From positions 1 through 7,511 of the forward strand of contig PLCK01000124.1 in NCBI GenBank assembly GCA_003134755.1: a stretch of DNA of 7,511 bases, in the 5' to 3' direction. This DNA comes from Actinomycetota bacterium. Its GTDB lineage: Bacteria; Actinomycetota; Actinomycetes; Acidothermales; Acidothermaceae. The notes beneath the pieces were generated by a model. The model made no database searches and had not been told where the DNA came from. It was given only the letters and a program-made list of their open reading frames with translations. The position numbers and the translations under genes were made by a program. How positions within the stretch are numbered: the first letter of the stretch is position 1; each line of letters opens with the position of its first letter. This document shows, in pieces, positions 5,406-7,511 of the stretch.

Positions 5406-6776
5406 CTACTTGCCGCCGGTTGCAGCTGCTGCTGCCGACTGCGCAGTCGACATCGCCGCGGTCGGTGACTTCGCACCGGTCAGAGCGTTCTGCACCGCCG
5501 TCCACAGTTGCTGAGAGATCTTCGGGTAGTTCGTGCCCAGGTTGTCGCTCGTGCGGCCCTTCGCCGCAGCCACCGCGCTGATCCACACCGGCAGTTGCGG
5601 GTTGGTCGCCTGCTTCTGCTGCACCGCCGCCGTCACGCCGATGTACCCGAGGGTCGTGTCGGTGTTGAAGGCATTATCCGCCGACGTCAAACAGCTGACG
5701 ATCTTCTCCGTCGTCGGGTAACGCGATGTGTCCTTCTGCAACGGGATCGTGACAAACTCCCCGCCGGTCGGCGCCGGCGCCACCCCACCCGCCATGCTCG
5801 GAATCGGAATGATGCCGTACGCGAAGCCGGCCTTCTCCGCATTGGCGAGCTGCCAGGTGCCGTTCTCAGCGAACGCGTACTTACCTGTCGCGAACTCCGC
5901 CCACGAGGTGGTCTGCGTGTCTTGAATCGCCGCATTCGGGACATAGCCGGCCTTCATCCACGACGTCCACAACTGAAGCGCCGCGACACCTTGCGTCGAT
6001 GCGAGATTGGTCAGGTTGGCCCCCGAACCCCAAAACCACGGCAGGAACTGGAAGCTGCCCTCCTCCGTACCAATCGCCGACAACGTGATACCACCCTTAC
6101 CCGCCGCCTTAACCTTAGCCAGCGCAGCCGTCAGATCCGCCCAAGACTTGATCGTGCTCGGGTCAACTCCCGCAGCGCTGAGGATCGTCTTGTTGTAGTA
6201 CAACGCGAGCGTGTTCGCACCGATCGGGATCCCGTAGGTCTTCCCGTTCAGAACCCCCGCAGCAAGCAGGTTCGGCGCAACAGCAGACGCGTCGATACTG
6301 TCCTGATCGTTACTGGCCAGCACACCCGCATCAGCCAACGTCGACACCACCGGATTGTCGACAATCAACACATCAGGTGAATTGCCCTGCTGCGCCGACA
6401 ACAACGTCTGACTCAGCAACGCGGTCGTGTCATAGCCGGTTCGCTTAATCTTAGCCCCCGCACTAGCACCACAGCTGTTCAGCAGGTTCACCCACGCCGA
6501 CCCCGCCGTGTACTGCGGATACGGATCAGAAATCGTGTAGGTGCCACCCGTTGCAGGCGGCGCGCTGCTTGGTGCGACCGACGAGTTGCTCCCCGCCGGA
6601 GCCGACGTCGCGGCCGATGGGGCAGACGGACTGCCTTGTGACGACGACGCAGTCGCACTGGGGGACGTAGAGCTTGAAGTGCTTGCCTGCTTCTTGCTCG
6701 ACGAGCATGCCGAGTTGAGAAGTGCCAGAGCGAGACTCGCCGCGGCGATACTCGCCCATCGTTGCTTGGAGTTCAT
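5406..6776 (-). CDS. Sugar ABC transporter substrate-binding lipoprotein, family 1
   Basis: This 456-residue extracellular receptor binds the sugar and hands it to the two permeases encoded next. The ATG at 6776 opens a lipoprotein signal peptide: MNSKQR, hydrophobic residues 8-20, then LNSAC with Cys24. The lipobox is imperfect, with Asn at -3 where Leu is usual. Residues 25-78 are a Ser/Ala/Pro linker, as expected for a lipid-anchored receptor. The mature fold starts near 79. Solute-binding family-1 motifs include PDVLIVDNP (134-142), YGIPIGANTLALYYNKTIL (181-199), SWADLTAALAKVKAAG (211-226), and ENGTWQLANAEKAGFAYGIIPIP (304-326). Aromatic residues around FQFLPWFWG (242-250) could line a sugar site. 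The frame is open to 6896, but that would overlap the GH127 end. The ribosome-binding site is modest (GAGAGG about 13 bases upstream, AGAGAA closer). Substrate is inferred from the neighbouring hydrolase. Confidence 0.94.
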   Translation of the reverse strand: MNSKQRWASIAAASLALALLNSACSSSKKQASTSSSTSPSATASSSQGSPSAPSAATSAPAGSNSSVAPSSAPPATGGTYTISDPYPQYTAGSAWVNLLNSCGASAGAKIKRTGYDTTALLSQTLLSAQQGNSPDVLIVDNPVVSTLADAGVLASNDQDSIDASAVAPNLLAAGVLNGKTYGIPIGANTLALYYNKTILSAAGVDPSTIKSWADLTAALAKVKAAGKGGITLSAIGTEEGSFQFLPWFWGSGANLTNLASTQGVAALQLWTSWMKAGYVPNAAIQDTQTTSWAEFATGKYAFAENGTWQLANAEKAGFAYGIIPIPSMAGGVAPAPTGGEFVTIPLQKDTSRYPTTEKIVSCLTSADNAFNTDTTLGYIGVTAAVQQKQATNPQLPVWISAVAAAKGRTSDNLGTNYPKISQQLWTAVQNALTGAKSPTAAMSTAQSAAAAATGGK

Positions 6777-6841
6777 TTCTCTATCGTGACCTCTCGATCG
6801 AATCGGGTTGGCGACCTGGCTGGGTTTGCTGACTGTCTCGG

Positions 6842-7511
6842 CTACTGGCGGCTGGGGAGCCAAACTCGCATCGGCCCGCTCGCGCGGTTTGCCCACAGGA
6901 AGTACGGGATGGCGGTGAGCTGAACCGCCGTTTCCATCACCTCCCCGCGAACGGCCGGCCGATAGAGCGTGTCCTGGTCGCGTGGATACGTTCGGATGGC
7001 GCCGGAGATCCTGATTGCCTGCGCGCGAGGCCAGCTATCGATCGTGGTCAGTTGGAGCGGCTGATCCGTGTCGAGTACGACGGCTGCCAAGTCGACGCCC
7101 TCGTTGTCGGCCGCTTCAATGCAATAGACCAGCGGCCCTCGCTCGATCGCGACGCATCCGCGAATCGCATCGACTCTCGGATCGGCGGCCGTAATCTGCG
7201 CAGGCATCTCCAAGTCGAGAACGACCTTGTCGGAAGCCGCCCATACACGCTTGACGCGGAGATAGCCGCTAGCGGCGTCGGCTGCAACGTCCTCGCCGTT
7301 GACAGTCACGCGGGATTTACCGGCCCATGCGGGCGTGCGTAGCGATAGCGCCCAAGCGGAGGTCGTCGACTCGGTGATGTGGATCTCGACAGTGCCCGCC
7401 CACGGGTACCGCGTACGCATCGATAACCGAACAGTCCCGTTCGCTGTCGAAAGCTCGAGATCTGCGTCGGTGTACTGGTGGAGTTGGACGCCGCCCTGAT
7501 GGTCGGTGGTT
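6842..7511 (-). CDS. GH127 (DUF1680) glycoside hydrolase, C-terminal part
   Basis: The last 222 codons and the TAG stop are present; the gene runs off the window, so its start is unseen. The frame is open to the edge without an internal start being needed. Family signatures in order are GGVQLHQYTDADLEL (6-20 of the visible part), RYPW (34-37), LRTPAWAG (57-64), TVNGE (69-73), AIERGPLVYCIEAADN (121-136) and AIPYFLWANRASGPMRVWLP (200-219). These belong to the beta-sandwich C-terminal region. The catalytic barrel with the zinc-binding Glu/Cys cluster should lie just upstream and cannot be checked. Characterised GH127 enzymes such as HypBA1 are beta-L-arabinofuranosidases, though other DUF1680 relatives have different substrates. 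No export signal can be assessed. The gene ends 65 bases before the binding-protein start on the same strand, which suggests one operon that imports and trims L-arabinofuranosides. Confidence 0.92.
   Translation of the reverse strand, partial: TTDHQGGVQLHQYTDADLELSTANGTVRLSMRTRYPWAGTVEIHITESTTSAWALSLRTPAWAGKSRVTVNGEDVAADAASGYLRVKRVWAASDKVVLDLEMPAQITAADPRVDAIRGCVAIERGPLVYCIEAADNEGVDLAAVVLDTDQPLQLTTIDSWPRAQAIRISGAIRTYPRDQDTLYRPAVRGEVMETAVQLTAIPYFLWANRASGPMRVWLPSRQ

Noticed and set aside
5371..5586. Upstream extension of the MalF-type permease by 72 codons
   Set aside because: It lies largely inside the binding-protein gene and encodes a Cys/Arg-rich stretch unlike any permease N-terminus.
5508..6380. 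290-codon plus-strand frame opposite the binding-protein gene
   Set aside because: It is extremely Arg-rich, without motifs, and fully antisense to a clear solute-binding protein.
6777..6896. Upstream extension of the binding-protein frame by 40 codons
   Set aside because: It would overlap the end of the GH127 gene and hide the lipoprotein signal peptide. The ATG at 6776 fits the family.
1..7511. CRISPR array, tRNA/rRNA genes, phage or toxin-antitoxin modules
   Set aside because: No spaced direct repeats, RNA gene signatures or small paired genes were seen. The only direct repeat array is the 16-bp tandem at 3482-3529, which has no spacers.

Overview
The window reads as chromosomal DNA of a high-GC Gram-positive bacterium, most likely a soil or plant-associated actinomycete. 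The evidence is the GC-rich third codon positions, a family-1 sugar ABC transporter without its own ATPase, a secreted multi-Ig-domain protein with a tail I associate with actinobacteria, and an IS110-type transposase remnant. No closer assignment is possible from the sequence alone. Every supported gene lies on the minus strand, so the window is best read from high to low coordinates.

Region A (7511 to 3572) is a sugar-utilisation operon. It holds the C-terminal part of a GH127 (DUF1680) glycoside hydrolase that runs off the window edge. Then come a lipoprotein substrate-binding protein, a MalF-type permease and a MalG-type permease whose start overlaps the preceding stop as ATGA. GH127 founders are beta-L-arabinofuranosidases, so the inferred job is capture, import and cleavage of L-arabinofuranose-containing plant glycans. 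A small hairpin sits between the binding-protein and permease genes. No ATPase gene is present, so a shared MsiK/MalK-like ATPase elsewhere is assumed.

Region B (3571 to 2622) is a scar. Below the operon lie a three-copy 16-bp tandem repeat and a perfect 14-bp palindrome typical of LacI-family operators. Next is a well-spaced GGAGG ribosome-binding site and a TTG start opening the first ~45 codons of what looks like an MFS sugar porter. This gene carries an in-frame TGA and breaks off inside its first transmembrane segment. It joins the 3' part of an IS110-family transposase, which in turn is fused in frame to an unrecognised 79-residue tail ending at a plausible gene end and hairpin. The segment therefore joins pieces of three genes and suggests loss of a second, LacI-controlled sugar importer.

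Region C (2621 to 1) holds one large secreted protein with a signal peptide, five Ig-like domains and a conserved-looking C-terminal domain of unknown function. A 16-bp alternating CG palindrome lies just upstream of its start and a hairpin just after its stop. Nothing convincing is encoded in the first 367 bases.
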